Notes: generated by a model from the letters alone, not told the origin. Counted from the stretch's first letter, positions 8,677-16,577 are shown. The stretch: 64,000 nt of DNA from Hymenobacter puniceus (GCF_014333525.1 NZ_JACSCX010000001.1:496001-560000); one strand, 5' to 3'. A program made the numbers and translations.

Positions 8677-9330
8677 ATGACAACTGCTTTTACTCCGACT
8701 ACCGCTACCTCCGACCTGGCTGCCCCGCCGCCCCACTGGTTTCCAAAATTGCTACTGGCCGTATACCTGATTGAGTTGGTGGCGCTGGGCATCAATCCAG
8801 CCGAGCGCGGCACGTGGTGGGCCGAAAACGTCCCAATTTTCCTGATTGTATTGGCCCTGACGGTGCTATATGTGCGGGGCACGCGCTTCTCCAACCTGGC
8901 TTACGCCCTGATGAGCGTGCTGCTCTTCATGCACACCATCGGCGGCCACTATACGTTCGAGAAAGTGCCGTTTGACTGGTTCAACAACCTGTTTGGCTTC
9001 AAGCGCAACATGTACGACCGGGTGGCGCACTTTTCGGTGGGATTCTACGCCTACGCCATCATCGAGCTGACGGACCGCTACGGCACCATCCGCAGCCGCG
9101 CCATCAGCTACCTGTTTCCGTTGTGTGTTATCGGCACCGTGGCCATGGCCTACGAGCTGGTTGAGTGGGTGTATGCCGAAGTGGCCGGTGGCGACGCCGG
9201 CGCCGCTTTCCTCGGCAGCCAGGGCGACATCTGGGATGCCCAGAAGGACATGCTGGCCGACACCAGCGGCGCCATTTTTGCGCTGATTCTGTACGCGCTA
9301 TTTGGCCGGGACCGCCGTGAGGCTGCGTAA
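8677..9330 (+). CDS. DUF2238 (YjdF-like) integral membrane protein
   Basis: A 217-residue polytopic protein matching the DUF2238/YjdF family: W-W-A-E-N-V-P near the N-terminus, then about six hydrophobic segments, M-H-T-I-G-G-H-Y-T-F, F-K-R-N-M-Y-D-R-V-A-H-F, Y-E-L-V-E-W and the C-terminal G-D-I-W-D-A-Q-K-D-M-x-A-D-T-x-G-A. These conserved His, Asp and Glu residues lie at membrane boundaries and suggest a metal or small-molecule site, but the function of the family is not established. The ATG at 8677 is preferred; an in-frame ATG at 8644 would add 11 residues. The gene diverges from the cyclophilin gene and is followed by a strong terminator. Confidence 0.9.
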   Translation: MTTAFTPTTATSDLAAPPPHWFPKLLLAVYLIELVALGINPAERGTWWAENVPIFLIVLALTVLYVRGTRFSNLAYALMSVLLFMHTIGGHYTFEKVPFDWFNNLFGFKRNMYDRVAHFSVGFYAYAIIELTDRYGTIRSRAISYLFPLCVIGTVAMAYELVEWVYAEVAGGDAGAAFLGSQGDIWDAQKDMLADTSGAIFALILYALFGRDRREAA

Positions 9331-9345
9331 ATTATCTGGCTACAT

Positions 9346-9397
9346 TGCTCAACAAAAAGCCCCGCTTCTATGCAGAAGCGGGGCTTTTTGTTGAGCA
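9346..9397. terminator. Bidirectional terminator, perfect 23-bp stem
   Basis: The arms at 9346-9368 and 9375-9397 are perfectly complementary, with a 6-nt loop TATGCA. The AAAAAGCCCCGC/GCGGGGCTTTTT core lies between the convergent YjdF-like gene and hemC and should stop transcription from both sides. Confidence 0.93.
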
Positions 9398-9420
9398 GTA
9401 AGGTGTCGGAATTCCCTTGT

Positions 9421-10359
9421 TTATACGTCTCTTTCACGACGGATTTCATCGAGAATCTGCTGGCCGCCGCATGCCAGCACGCTTTCGGCAATTCGGATTC
9501 CGAGGGCTTCGGCCTCGCTGGCAGCGGCCGTTTGTGCTTCTTCCAGTAGCTTGGCTCCATCGAGGCTGATGAGGCCGCCGTGCAGGTGTACCACGGCACC
9601 GTCGGGGCTGAGCGTGGCCAGCGCGAAGCTGGGAATGCTGCAGCCGCCTTCCATAGTACGCAGGAAGGCTCGTTCCGCCGCCAAGCAAACGTGCGTGGCC
9701 GGGTGGTCCAGGATGCGGTGCAGCTCAGATTTAAGAGCTGGATCCAGTGTCCGGGCGCACTCAATGGCTACGCTGCCCTGCCCGGTGGCGGGCACAAACT
9801 GCGTCTCGGGTAGTACGTGCCGGATCAGGTGGTCGTACTCCATACGGTGCACGCCGGCGTAGGCTAGCACCAGTGCATCGTATTGGCCTTCTTCGAGCTT
9901 ACGCAGGCGAGTCTGGAGGTTACCGCGGGCTTCGGCGGTGCTGGCATTGGGCAGAAACCGGCGTAGCATGGCCTTACGGCGGGTACTGCTGGTGCCCAGC
10001 ACGAGGTCTGGCTTCTGCAGATCGAGGTCGGCCTGAAAACTTACCACTACATCATTCACCTGCTCACGTTCCATGAAAGCCAACAGTTCCAGATCATCGG
10101 GAATGGAGCTTTGCACGTCTTTGGCGCTGTGCACGGCAATGTCGATGTGGCCGGTGCGCAAGCCTACTTCCAGCTCTTCCGTGAACACGCCCTTTGCCCC
10201 GATTTTATCCAGGGAGCGGTCCAGCACCACGTCGCCTTTCGTGGTGATGATGACAATTTCGGAGGCCAAACCAGCTTGCTCCAGGCAAGCCGCCACGTGG
10301 TGGGCCTGCCACAACGCCAGCTTGCTACCGCGGGTGCCGATGCGGATGGATTTTTTCAA
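9421..10359 (-). CDS. hemC: Porphobilinogen deaminase (hydroxymethylbilane synthase)
   Basis: A 312-residue enzyme that links four porphobilinogen units into hydroxymethylbilane in tetrapyrrole synthesis. Motifs: R-I-G-T-R-G-S-K-L-A-L-W at 6-17, the K-G-D segment at 41-43, H-S-A-K-D at 77-81 (catalytic Asp), S-S-T-R-R at 124-128, R-G-N-L-Q-T-R at 145-151, and the dipyrromethane-cofactor Cys240 in E-G-G-C-S-I-P. The best start is TTG at 10359 (MKKSIRIG); no ATG is available between it and the conserved N-terminus. This TTG lies at the edge of an AT-rich repeat (10358-10388). An exact TACCTTTG -7 element lies at 10456-10463 on the minus strand. Other heme genes are not adjacent. Confidence 0.95.
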   Translation of the reverse strand: MKKSIRIGTRGSKLALWQAHHVAACLEQAGLASEIVIITTKGDVVLDRSLDKIGAKGVFTEELEVGLRTGHIDIAVHSAKDVQSSIPDDLELLAFMEREQVNDVVVSFQADLDLQKPDLVLGTSSTRRKAMLRRFLPNASTAEARGNLQTRLRKLEEGQYDALVLAYAGVHRMEYDHLIRHVLPETQFVPATGQGSVAIECARTLDPALKSELHRILDHPATHVCLAAERAFLRTMEGGCSIPSFALATLSPDGAVVHLHGGLISLDGAKLLEEAQTAAASEAEALGIRIAESVLACGGQQILDEIRRERDV

Positions 10360-10388
10360 TTAAAAATTCTGAATTAAAAATTAAAAAT
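10358..10388. repeat. AT-rich AATTAAAAATT repeat
   Basis: AATTAAAAATT-type words recur three times in about 30 bp directly upstream of hemC. A related longer element lies at 60745-60845. The repeat forms part of the hemC leader and supplies its TTG start codon. Confidence 0.6.
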
Positions 10389-10455
10389 GGAAGCTTGCGG
10401 TACGCGGCTGCTTCACAACGGCGCCTGGCGTAGCAGTGCCTATCAACGGCTGCAG

Positions 10456-10463
10456 CAAAGGTA
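10456..10463 (-). promoter_or_regulatory. Bacteroidota -7 promoter element for hemC
   Basis: The minus strand reads TACCTTTG, an exact match to TAnnTTTG. It lies 97 bp upstream of the proposed hemC start. No matching -33 TTTG is obvious. Confidence 0.5.
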
Positions 10464-10551
10464 CGCCGCCGTTAGTTTTCGCGGCTAACTATAGCCATTT
10501 TAGCGGCAGCTATAGCATTTTAGCAAACTGTATTTTCTGTCTCTATTGACA

Positions 10552-11691
10552 TTAGGCAGCCATTTTCAATAGCGTAGCCATGCGCAACGAGGCGTCCACG
10601 AATACCATGCGGGGGTTGGCGTTACGCTCGATGTGGTAGTGCGCTTCATTCAGCTCGCGGGTAATCGGGTCGGCGTTTTGCGGCGTGACGAAGCGGCTGA
10701 AGCCCTGCACAAACGGCTGCTCCTGCGCGGACAAGTGCGGCACCAGCTGCGGGTCGAGGCCGAACAGCAGCACCTTACGCAGCAGTGTGAGGGCGTACTG
10801 CAGAAACTCCTTCTGGTTCTCGCGGCCCAGCTTCTGAAACTCGTCGCTCCGCTCCAGCATCTCGCTCACCTTGTTGCTGAAGCAGGTGCGCATCCAGCCT
10901 GCGAACAGCGCAAAGTAGTCGTGGTCGGTGGCGGCGGCGTGGTGGGCGGCCAGGGCGGCGCCGGGGTTGCCTTCTGCAAGCTGGGCCAGCTGTCGGGCTT
11001 TCACTTCGGGCACCTGGTGCTCGTCGCGTAGCCAGTTGGTTAGGTCCTGCTCGGCGAGTGGGCGCACTACCACGGGCTGCACCCGGCTGATGATGGTAGG
11101 CAGCAGTTGCTCGGGGGCGTGGCTGACCAGCAAAAACACGGTGGCCGCGGGCGGCTCTTCCAGCAACTTGAGCACGGCGTTGGCGGCGGCCGGGTGCATC
11201 AGCTCGGGCTGCCAGATAACCACCAGTTTGTACTGCGCCTCAAACGCTTTGAGACTCACCAGCCGCAGCAGCTGCAGGCTTTCCTCCTTGGAAATGCTGC
11301 CCTGCTTGTTTTCGGCCCCAATATGCTGCATCCAGTCGTTGAGGCCTTGGTAGGGGCTGTCGAGCACGAAGGTGCGCCAGTCGGCCATGAACTTGCTACT
11401 GGTAGCGTCTTTGGCTACGGCCTTGGTGGTCGTGACGGGCACGATAAAGTTCAGGTCGGGATGGATGAGCTTGTCGATTTTCTGGCAGCTCGGGCAGTTG
11501 CCGCAGGAATCTGAGGCGTCGGGCGTGCGGCTCTCGCAGTTCAGAAAAGCCGCGAAGGCCAGCGCCAACGGCAGTGCCGCCGAGCCTTCGGCCCCGCGAA
11601 ACAGCTGAGCGTGCGCCACGTGGTTGCGCTGCACGCTTTGCACGAGCAGCTGCTTGACCTGTTGCTGGCCGGGAATGTCGGAGAAACGCAT
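10552..11691 (-). CDS. holB: DNA polymerase III delta' subunit
   Basis: A 379-residue clamp-loader subunit. The N-terminal AAA+ fold has a degenerate Walker A (G-A-E-G-S-A-A-L, residues 33-40, no GKT), as expected for the non-ATP-hydrolysing delta' subunit. A zinc-binding group C-E-S...C-G-N-C-P-S-C follows at about 52-70, then H-P-D-L-N. The sensor/arginine-finger region is I-I-S-R-V-Q (about 202-207), a variant of the usual SRC motif. Its ATG is 3 bp downstream of the stop of the small upstream gene, so the two are co-transcribed. Confidence 0.92.
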   Translation of the reverse strand: MRFSDIPGQQQVKQLLVQSVQRNHVAHAQLFRGAEGSAALPLALAFAAFLNCESRTPDASDSCGNCPSCQKIDKLIHPDLNFIVPVTTTKAVAKDATSSKFMADWRTFVLDSPYQGLNDWMQHIGAENKQGSISKEESLQLLRLVSLKAFEAQYKLVVIWQPELMHPAAANAVLKLLEEPPAATVFLLVSHAPEQLLPTIISRVQPVVVRPLAEQDLTNWLRDEHQVPEVKARQLAQLAEGNPGAALAAHHAAATDHDYFALFAGWMRTCFSNKVSEMLERSDEFQKLGRENQKEFLQYALTLLRKVLLFGLDPQLVPHLSAQEQPFVQGFSRFVTPQNADPITRELNEAHYHIERNANPRMVFVDASLRMATLLKMAA

Positions 11692-11694
11692 GGG

Positions 11695-12120
11695 CTATTC
11701 GGGTAATAAATCCAGATGCCAATCGGTGGCATCTCTGAGCTTGCGCCAGTCCCAGTAGGCGTCCAAAAATCCATCGTGGAGAAACTCCTGGTCGTTTGAA
11801 TCGGGAGCGTCAACCAGCTTCACACCACGCCAGTTGCCATACATTGGCTCGGTGGTGCCATCTATCAGATTCAGCAGATCAAAAACTACGTCAGCAGCAC
11901 AGCCAGCAAGAATTTTGCGCACCGCCGTATGCAAAACCGGATTGCCACTAAGCTGCTTGATGGCTTCTGCTTCTGCTGCATTTAACCCGCCGTTCGGAGG
12001 GTACGACACCTCAACTATCCGACCTTCAAGTAAATCGTCAGCATACTGTACAGCATGTTCTTCGATCAACTGATTGGCCGCCAGCAAAAATGTTTGCCTG
12101 TGGTCGTCAGAAATTTGCAT
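11695..12120 (-). CDS. Conserved hypothetical protein upstream of holB
   Basis: A 141-residue acidic cytoplasmic protein (MQISDDHRQTF start; a TTG 21 bp upstream is also possible). Visible features are a helical N-terminus, G-R-I-V-E-V-S-Y-P-P-N-G-G-L at about 35-48, a Cys in L-A-G-C-A-A-D-V-V-F, and a Trp/Asp-rich C-terminus (DAYWDWRKLRDATDWHLDL). No catalytic motif or named domain is recognised. It ends 3 bp before holB, suggesting an operon, but that need not imply a replication role. Confidence 0.7.
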   Translation of the reverse strand: MQISDDHRQTFLLAANQLIEEHAVQYADDLLEGRIVEVSYPPNGGLNAAEAEAIKQLSGNPVLHTAVRKILAGCAADVVFDLLNLIDGTTEPMYGNWRGVKLVDAPDSNDQEFLHDGFLDAYWDWRKLRDATDWHLDLLPE

Positions 12121-12180
12121 CAGCTTATTTAAGCCACTCAATACCCATCAGTTATGCAGTTGGGCTTATTTTCAGTGAAG

Positions 12181-13419
12181 CTACAGCTCCGTACCAGCAG
12201 TCGGAGCGGCTGGAGCGGTCCGCTCCCACACCCGGTCTTTCACAGTTTGCTCATACACGTGGCGCATAATATCCTGCTCTACCTGGTTGTAGGCCAAACT
12301 GCGGCGGGCCATTACGCGCTCCGCAACCTCAGCCACCTTGGGCAGCCGGAAGGTTTCGAAGCCGGCGGCGCCGCCCCAGCTGAAGCTGGGAATGAAGGTG
12401 CGTGGGAAACCAGCCCCAAAGATGTTGGCGCCCACGCCCACCACCGTGCCGGTGTTGAACATGGTGTTGATGCCGCATTTGCTGTGGTCGCCCATCATCA
12501 GGCCGCAGAAGGTCTGGCCGGTGTTCACGAAGCGGCCTACCGAATGACTCCAGATTTTGACGGGCGCGTAGTTATTCTTGAGGTTGCTGGTGTTAGTGTC
12601 GGCGCCCAGGTTGCACCACTCGCCAATTACCGAGTTGCCGAGGTAGCCGTCGTGGCCTTTGTTGCTGTAGCCGAGCAGGATGCTGTTGCCGACTTCGCCG
12701 CCGACTTTGCTGAACGGGCCCACGGTGTTGTCGCCGCGCATTTTGGCGCCGGCATTGATGTGGCTGCCCTCACAAAGCGCCAGCGGCCCGCTGATAATGG
12801 CGCCTTCGTGCACCTGCGAGTTTTTGCCGAGATAGATTGGGCCGTTTTCGGCGTTGAGAATGGCGGCACGAATCTTCACGCCGGGCTCGATAAACACGTT
12901 TTCTGGCGCGTACACGATGGTATGGGCGTCGCCGATGGGCGCCGACTCGCGGCCTTTTGTCAGCAGATCGAAGTCGCGGCGGATTTCGGCGCCGTTGCGC
13001 AGAAACAGGTGCCACACTTCCCGGATGATGGTGACAGGCTCCACCACATCGCGGGTTTTCTGGAAGCCGTCCTGAATCAGCTCGGCTACCTGCGTGGCAT
13101 CGGCGAGGTGGGCCGCTACCAAGGTTTTGTCGCAAAACAGCGCCTCGCCGGCGGCCAGGGCCTGCACCTGCTGCACCAGCACGTCATCGGGGCATATGGC
13201 ACCGTTGATGACTAAGGCCGGGCCCGCCGTGGCACCAGCCGGGTACTTGGCCTGCAGATGCGACTCGGTGAGGTAGCCTACGGGCTGCCCACCCAGCCGG
13301 TGCTGCCACTTTTCGGCCAGCGTCAGGATGCCGCAGCGCAGGGCCGCCACCGGGCGCGTGAACGTGAAAGGCAGCAGATGGGGCCGGATGGCCGGGTCGT
13401 CGAAGAGCAGAACGTGCAT
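12181..13419 (-). CDS. GlmU-like sugar nucleotidyltransferase
   Basis: A 412-residue two-domain protein. The N-terminal part (MHVLLFDDPAIRPHLLPFTF, then R-P-V-A-A-L-R-C-G-I-L-T) resembles the divergent nucleotidyltransferase domain of the Bacteroidota GlmU-family protein group (putative sugar nucleotidyl transferase). From about residue 190 the sequence shows hexapeptide-repeat character (I-Y-A-P-E-N-V-F-I-E-P-G-V-K-I, then G-E-W-C-N-L-G-A-D-T-N-T-S-N-L-K-N-N-Y), a left-handed beta-helix acyltransferase fold. By family it should make an activated amino sugar, but the canonical L-x-x-G-x-G-T-R motif of true GlmU is absent, so the substrate is unknown. It follows rpmE2 on the same strand, an arrangement I recall as common in the phylum. 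The ATG at 13419 is chosen because the fold begins there. Confidence 0.85.
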   Translation of the reverse strand: MHVLLFDDPAIRPHLLPFTFTRPVAALRCGILTLAEKWQHRLGGQPVGYLTESHLQAKYPAGATAGPALVINGAICPDDVLVQQVQALAAGEALFCDKTLVAAHLADATQVAELIQDGFQKTRDVVEPVTIIREVWHLFLRNGAEIRRDFDLLTKGRESAPIGDAHTIVYAPENVFIEPGVKIRAAILNAENGPIYLGKNSQVHEGAIISGPLALCEGSHINAGAKMRGDNTVGPFSKVGGEVGNSILLGYSNKGHDGYLGNSVIGEWCNLGADTNTSNLKNNYAPVKIWSHSVGRFVNTGQTFCGLMMGDHSKCGINTMFNTGTVVGVGANIFGAGFPRTFIPSFSWGGAAGFETFRLPKVAEVAERVMARRSLAYNQVEQDIMRHVYEQTVKDRVWERTAPAAPTAGTEL

Positions 13420-13555
13420 AGTAGTAGGGCGTAGGGCGTAGTGATTGGGGCCTAGGGTCCGGCATTGCGTACCCGGGAGTCTGGGCACGAAATGAGTAAG
13501 GCTAGCCGGCCGAAACCAGCGCCGACAATGGACTGCAAAGGTGGGCAGAAAAGCA

Positions 13556-13588
13556 AAAACTCCTGCCAGGCGAGCCAGCAGGAGTTTT
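13556..13588. terminator. Terminator between rpmE2 and the GlmU-like gene
   Basis: An 11-bp perfect stem, AAAACTCCTGC (13556-13566) with GCAGGAGTTTT (13578-13588) and an 11-nt loop. It lies downstream of the L31 gene and can work on either strand. Confidence 0.85.
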
Positions 13589-13642
13589 ATAAATCTCAGT
13601 CGTACGAAGCACTAGGCAACAAGCACCAAGCACTCTGAAAAA

Positions 13643-13888
13643 CTACTTCTTCTTGTAGCGGGTCATGAACTTCTCTACGCGGCCAGCCGTGTCGAGCAGA
13701 ACGTTTTTGCCGGTGTAGAAGGGGTGCGACTCCGAGCTAACTTCCACTTTCACGACCGGATACGTCTTACCGTCTTCCATCGTGATGGTCTCGTTGGAGT
13801 TCATCGTCGAGCGGGTAACGAATTTGAAACCGCTGGAGCTGTCCTGGAATACCACTTCGCGGTACTCGGGGTGGATGTCTTTTTTCAT
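13643..13888 (-). CDS. rpmE2: 50S ribosomal protein L31, type B
   Basis: An 81-residue ribosomal protein. [16 protein letters not shown] at the start, S-H-P-F-Y-T-G-K in the middle and G-R-V-E-K-F-x-x-R-Y at the end are diagnostic for L31. It contains no cysteine, so it is the zinc-independent type B form, usual as the main L31 in Bacteroidota. The ATG at 13888 is set by the family N-terminus. An exact minus-strand -7 element (TACTTTTG) lies 52 bp upstream. Confidence 0.96.
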   Translation of the reverse strand: MKKDIHPEYREVVFQDSSSGFKFVTRSTMNSNETITMEDGKTYPVVKVEVSSESHPFYTGKNVLLDTAGRVEKFMTRYKKK

Positions 13889-13939
13889 GTCGGAATACCG
13901 TTTGTGCCTGGTTGCCTGCCGATTTTGCGGAAGGGACTG

Positions 13940-13947
13940 CAAAAGTA
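13940..13947 (-). promoter_or_regulatory. -7 promoter element for rpmE2
   Basis: The minus strand reads TACTTTTG, an exact TAnnTTTG match, 52 bp upstream of the L31 start. Confidence 0.6.
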
Positions 13948-14030
13948 CATGTTACACGCAACTTTCAAAAGCTTCTGTGGCTCTTTTCTGTAATTCCGAC
14001 TTCAGACCGCCTGAGCTATCGGAATTTGTT

Positions 14031-14038
14031 TATTTTTG
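14031..14038 (+). promoter_or_regulatory. -7 promoter element for the gene at 14088
   Basis: TATTTTTG, an exact TAnnTTTG match, 50 bp upstream of the ATG at 14088. Confidence 0.55.
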
Positions 14039-14087
14039 AAGCCTTGCCGTCTGTTACTGCCTATCCGCCTACCGTATACTCTCTGCC

Positions 14088-14492
14088 ATGCTCCCCCACA
14101 AAGCTACGCGGCCGTTGGTGCTGCTTTTGCTCCTGTGCACTACTCTGGCCCTGGGAGCCACTATTACGCTTTTTCAGGCGGCGTTCGAAAATGACAATGT
14201 GCGCGTAACGTGGGAAGTAGCCAGTGAAAGCGGCGTACAGAGCTACGAGCTCTACCGCAAAACCAACTCCGACCCCGGCTTCAACCGCCTCACTACCCTT
14301 GCTCCTACCAGCCAGGGCCGCTACCAATACCTTGATACCGACGTCTACCGCGGCACGCAGGGTGGCGGGCCGTTCATCTACCGCCTGACGGTGCGCACCA
14401 CCACCGGTGACCAGTATTACACCAGCACTCTCGGCCAGACGCCCAGTGCCGTGCAGCGCTCCTGGGGCAGCATCAAGTCGATGTTTCGGTAG
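14088..14492 (+). CDS. Secreted fibronectin-III-like hypothetical protein
   Basis: A 134-residue exported protein. The signal peptide is about residues 1-24 (LVLLLLLCTTLALGA). The mature part reads as one fibronectin type III-like beta-sandwich: V-R-V-T-W-E-V-A-S-E-S-G-V-Q-S-Y-E-L-Y-R, then Y-x-Y-L-D-T-D-V-Y and F-I-Y-R-L-T-V-R-T. Such single modules are common in Bacteroidota surface proteins. No C-terminal sorting domain is visible. The function is unknown; context (rpmE2 upstream, rdgB downstream) gives no clue. Confidence 0.75.
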   Translation: MLPHKATRPLVLLLLLCTTLALGATITLFQAAFENDNVRVTWEVASESGVQSYELYRKTNSDPGFNRLTTLAPTSQGRYQYLDTDVYRGTQGGGPFIYRLTVRTTTGDQYYTSTLGQTPSAVQRSWGSIKSMFR

Positions 14493-14514
14493 AGAGTAGA
14501 GGTATATAAGAACT

Positions 14515-14617
14515 TCATTCCGAGCGAAGTCGGAGCCGAGGAATCTTGCATGCTGATGTGTGGTGCCATTGTTTTACCACAAGCAAGATTCCTCGGCTTC
14601 GTCTTCGCTCGGAGTGA
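14515..14617. repeat. Palindromic repeat (TCATTCCGAGC type)
   Basis: Inverted arms of 35 nt at 14515-14549 and 14583-14617, with about 32 matches and a 33-nt spacer. The outer end reads TCATTCCGAGCGAAG and the inner end GAGGAATCTTGC. It has the same architecture as the elements at 30157-30253 and 41332-41435. Confidence 0.9.
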
Positions 14618-14659
14618 CGTCTTTCCCGGCTGTTTCTTCATTTCATTACCCAACCCACA

Positions 14660-15253
14660 ATGCGCCTTTGCTTTGCTTCCAATAATGCCCATAAGCTAGA
14701 TGAAATCCGGCCGCTGCTGCCCGCAGGTATGGAGCTGCAGAGCCTGGCTGACATCGGCTGCCAGGAAGAGTTGCCCGAAACGCAGGATACACTGGCCGGC
14801 AACGCTCGCCAAAAAGCCGAATATGTGTGGGAGCACTACGGTATAGCCTGTTTTGCCGACGATACGGGCCTGGAAGTAACGGCGCTGGGCGGCGCGCCCG
14901 GCGTGTACTCAGCGCGCTACGCCGGCCCCCAGCGCCTAGCCGCCGACAATGTGCAGAAGCTGCTCGCGGAGCTGCGCGGCCACGCTGACCGCTCGGCTCA
15001 GTTCCGGACGGTGGTGGCGCTGGTGTTGCCCGGCGGTGTGGTGCACGAGTTTGCCGGCGCCGTGCAAGGCCTCATTACCGAGGAGCTCAGTGGCACAGGC
15101 GGTTTTGGGTATGATCCGGTGTTCCGGCCCACCGAAGGCGACGGGCGCACGTTTGCGGAAATGACTACCACCGAGAAAAACCAGATCAGCCATCGGGCGC
15201 GGGCCGTGGCGGGCCTTGTGGCATTTTTGAAAAAGGAGACAGGTGACAAGTAA
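14660..15253 (+). CDS. rdgB: Non-canonical purine NTP pyrophosphatase (RdgB/HAM1)
   Basis: A 197-residue housecleaning enzyme that hydrolyses ITP, XTP and dITP to monophosphates, keeping deaminated purines out of nucleic acids. The nucleotide-binding [ST]-x-N-x-x-K motif is S7-N-N-A-H-K12, the catalytic acidic pair is F-A-D67-D68-T-G-L, and F-G-Y-D-P-V-F and S-H-R-A-R-A complete the family signature. The last residues (E-T-G-D-K-stop) are encoded by a GACAGGTGACAAGTAA microrepeat, so the C-terminus has been shaped by repeat DNA. Confidence 0.95.
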   Translation: MRLCFASNNAHKLDEIRPLLPAGMELQSLADIGCQEELPETQDTLAGNARQKAEYVWEHYGIACFADDTGLEVTALGGAPGVYSARYAGPQRLAADNVQKLLAELRGHADRSAQFRTVVALVLPGGVVHEFAGAVQGLITEELSGTGGFGYDPVFRPTEGDGRTFAEMTTTEKNQISHRARAVAGLVAFLKKETGDK

Positions 15254-15352
15254 CAGGTAAGCAGAAGCGCTACTTGTTGCCGTATACTCTGCACTGGCAT
15301 CTGCCGCTTGTCACCATTTACTTGTCACTTCTCACTTCACCTCATCACCTAA
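15233..15352. repeat. GGTGACA-type microrepeats, inverted, between rdgB and udk
   Basis: GACAGGTGACAAGTAACAGGT at the end of rdgB is answered on the opposite strand by TTGTCACC, ACTTGTCACTT and TCACCTCATCACCT at about 15307-15350. The same words occur at 23285-23350, 44213-44237 and inside hrpB. Confidence 0.7.
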
Positions 15353-15357
15353 TTACT

Positions 15358-15365
15358 TACTTTTG
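15358..15365 (+). promoter_or_regulatory. -7 promoter element for udk
   Basis: TACTTTTG, an exact TAnnTTTG match, 40 bp upstream of the udk ATG at 15405. Confidence 0.6.
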
Positions 15366-15404
15366 CAGGGTTGGCCCTACCAGTACGGGCCGTTTTCCCA
15401 CACC

Positions 15405-16028
15405 ATGCAACATCCTTTCATCGTCGGTATCACGGGCGGCAGTGCCTCCGGCAAAACCACCTTCCTGCGCCGGCTGCTGGCTTCGTTTCCCGAAGAAGAT
15501 ATTTGCCTGATTTCGCAGGACAACTATTACCACCCGCGTGAAAACCAATCGGTGGATGCGCAGGGCGTCACCAACTTCGACCTGCCTTCCAGCATCGACT
15601 CGGCCGCCTATGCTGCCGACGTGCTGCGTATCAGCCAGGGCCTGGAGGTGCGCCGGCCCGAGTACACATTCAACAACCCGGGCGTGGTGCCGCAGGAACT
15701 GGTGTTCAAGCCCGCGCCTATTGTAGTAGTGGAAGGCATCTTCGTGTTTTATTTCGAAGAAGTGGCCAAGCTGCTGGATCTGAAAGTGTACATCGATGCC
15801 CGCGAGCATGTGAAGCTGCAGCGCCGCATTGTGCGCGACCGGGACGAGCGGGGCTACGACCTAGAGGACGTACTCTACCGCTATACCAACCACGTGGCGC
15901 CCACCTACGAGAAATACATCAAGCCCTTCAAGCAGGACGCCGACATCGTCATTCCAAACAATCGGCACTTCGACCGGGGCCTGGAAGTGCTGGTGTCGTT
16001 TTTGAAAAGCAAAGCGGCTGCCCAGTAA
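15405..16028 (+). CDS. udk: Uridine kinase
   Basis: A 207-residue P-loop kinase that phosphorylates uridine and cytidine for pyrimidine salvage. The Walker A is G-G-S-A-S-G-K-T-T at residues 11-19. Other landmarks are S-Q-D-N-Y-Y (substrate/catalytic Asp), N-F-D-L-P, V-V-V-E-G-I-F-V-F and the lid R-R-I-V-R-D-R-D-E-R-G. The ATG at 15405 puts the P-loop at the usual distance; upstream in-frame sequence lies over the promoter. Confidence 0.93.
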   Translation: MQHPFIVGITGGSASGKTTFLRRLLASFPEEDICLISQDNYYHPRENQSVDAQGVTNFDLPSSIDSAAYAADVLRISQGLEVRRPEYTFNNPGVVPQELVFKPAPIVVVEGIFVFYFEEVAKLLDLKVYIDAREHVKLQRRIVRDRDERGYDLEDVLYRYTNHVAPTYEKYIKPFKQDADIVIPNNRHFDRGLEVLVSFLKSKAAAQ

Positions 16029-16074
16029 AACGGATTTACCCTCCGTTTCCGATAAAAGCAACGGCCTTATGAAT

Positions 16075-16142
16075 ACGGAGTGGCACTCTGTTTCCAAAAC
16101 CGCGCCTCATGGTGCAGCAACGGAAACGGAGTGCCACTCCGT
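16075..16142. repeat. Palindromic repeat (ACGGAGTGGCACTCCGT type)
   Basis: Arms of 21 nt at 16075-16095 and 16122-16142 match with one mismatch. Each arm itself contains a near-perfect palindrome (ACGGAGTG/CACTCCGT), so alternative cruciforms are possible. It lies between udk and a small exported-protein gene. Confidence 0.85.
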
Positions 16143-16180
16143 TTTAACTGGCGGCCGTTGCCTCGCCCGGCCGGTTTGGC

Positions 16181-16188
16181 TATATTTG
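16181..16188 (+). promoter_or_regulatory. -7 promoter element for the gene at 16206
   Basis: TATATTTG, an exact match, 18 bp upstream of the ATG. A GTTG at 16157-16160 sits at about the right spacing for the -33 element. Confidence 0.55.
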
Positions 16189-16205
16189 TAGCTCTTAGGT
16201 TTTTC

Positions 16206-16577
16206 ATGCTCCTCTTTTTCGCTCACTTTTTGCCCCGCGTGCGTTTTGCGCTGCTCACAGCCACTGTGCTGTTTGTGCTGTCGTTGAACCACCAGGCCGT
16301 AGCCACCTTCCGGGTGCCGGCCGGCAACACCACGCGCGTCGGGCTGCCGCTGCGCGTGTCGGTGGTGAAGCAGAAAGTGACGTTGGAAGCTACCGGCCCG
16401 ATGGTGCTGCACACCGCGCCTGTACTGGCCGCGTGGCTGCCCTGGCCCGCTACTCAGAGCTGGCTGCCGGCCGTACGCCAGGCCCTGGCCGTGCCCCGCC
16501 CGCTGGCGGGCATCCGGCCGGCAGCTGTATTCCGTGCGCGCCTTTTGGTGGCGGCCCTTTCGCCGCAGGCTCCCTAG
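16206..16577 (+). CDS. Hypothetical exported protein
   Basis: A 123-residue protein with a hydrophobic N-terminus (residues 9-34, FALLTATVLFVLSLNHQAVA) that could be a signal peptide or anchor. The rest is rich in Ala, Pro, Val and Arg, with no cysteine or motif. An exact -7 promoter element just upstream supports the start. I do not recognise a family. It ends 182 bp before secDF, on the same strand. Confidence 0.5.
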   Translation: MLLFFAHFLPRVRFALLTATVLFVLSLNHQAVATFRVPAGNTTRVGLPLRVSVVKQKVTLEATGPMVLHTAPVLAAWLPWPATQSWLPAVRQALAVPRPLAGIRPAAVFRARLLVAALSPQAP

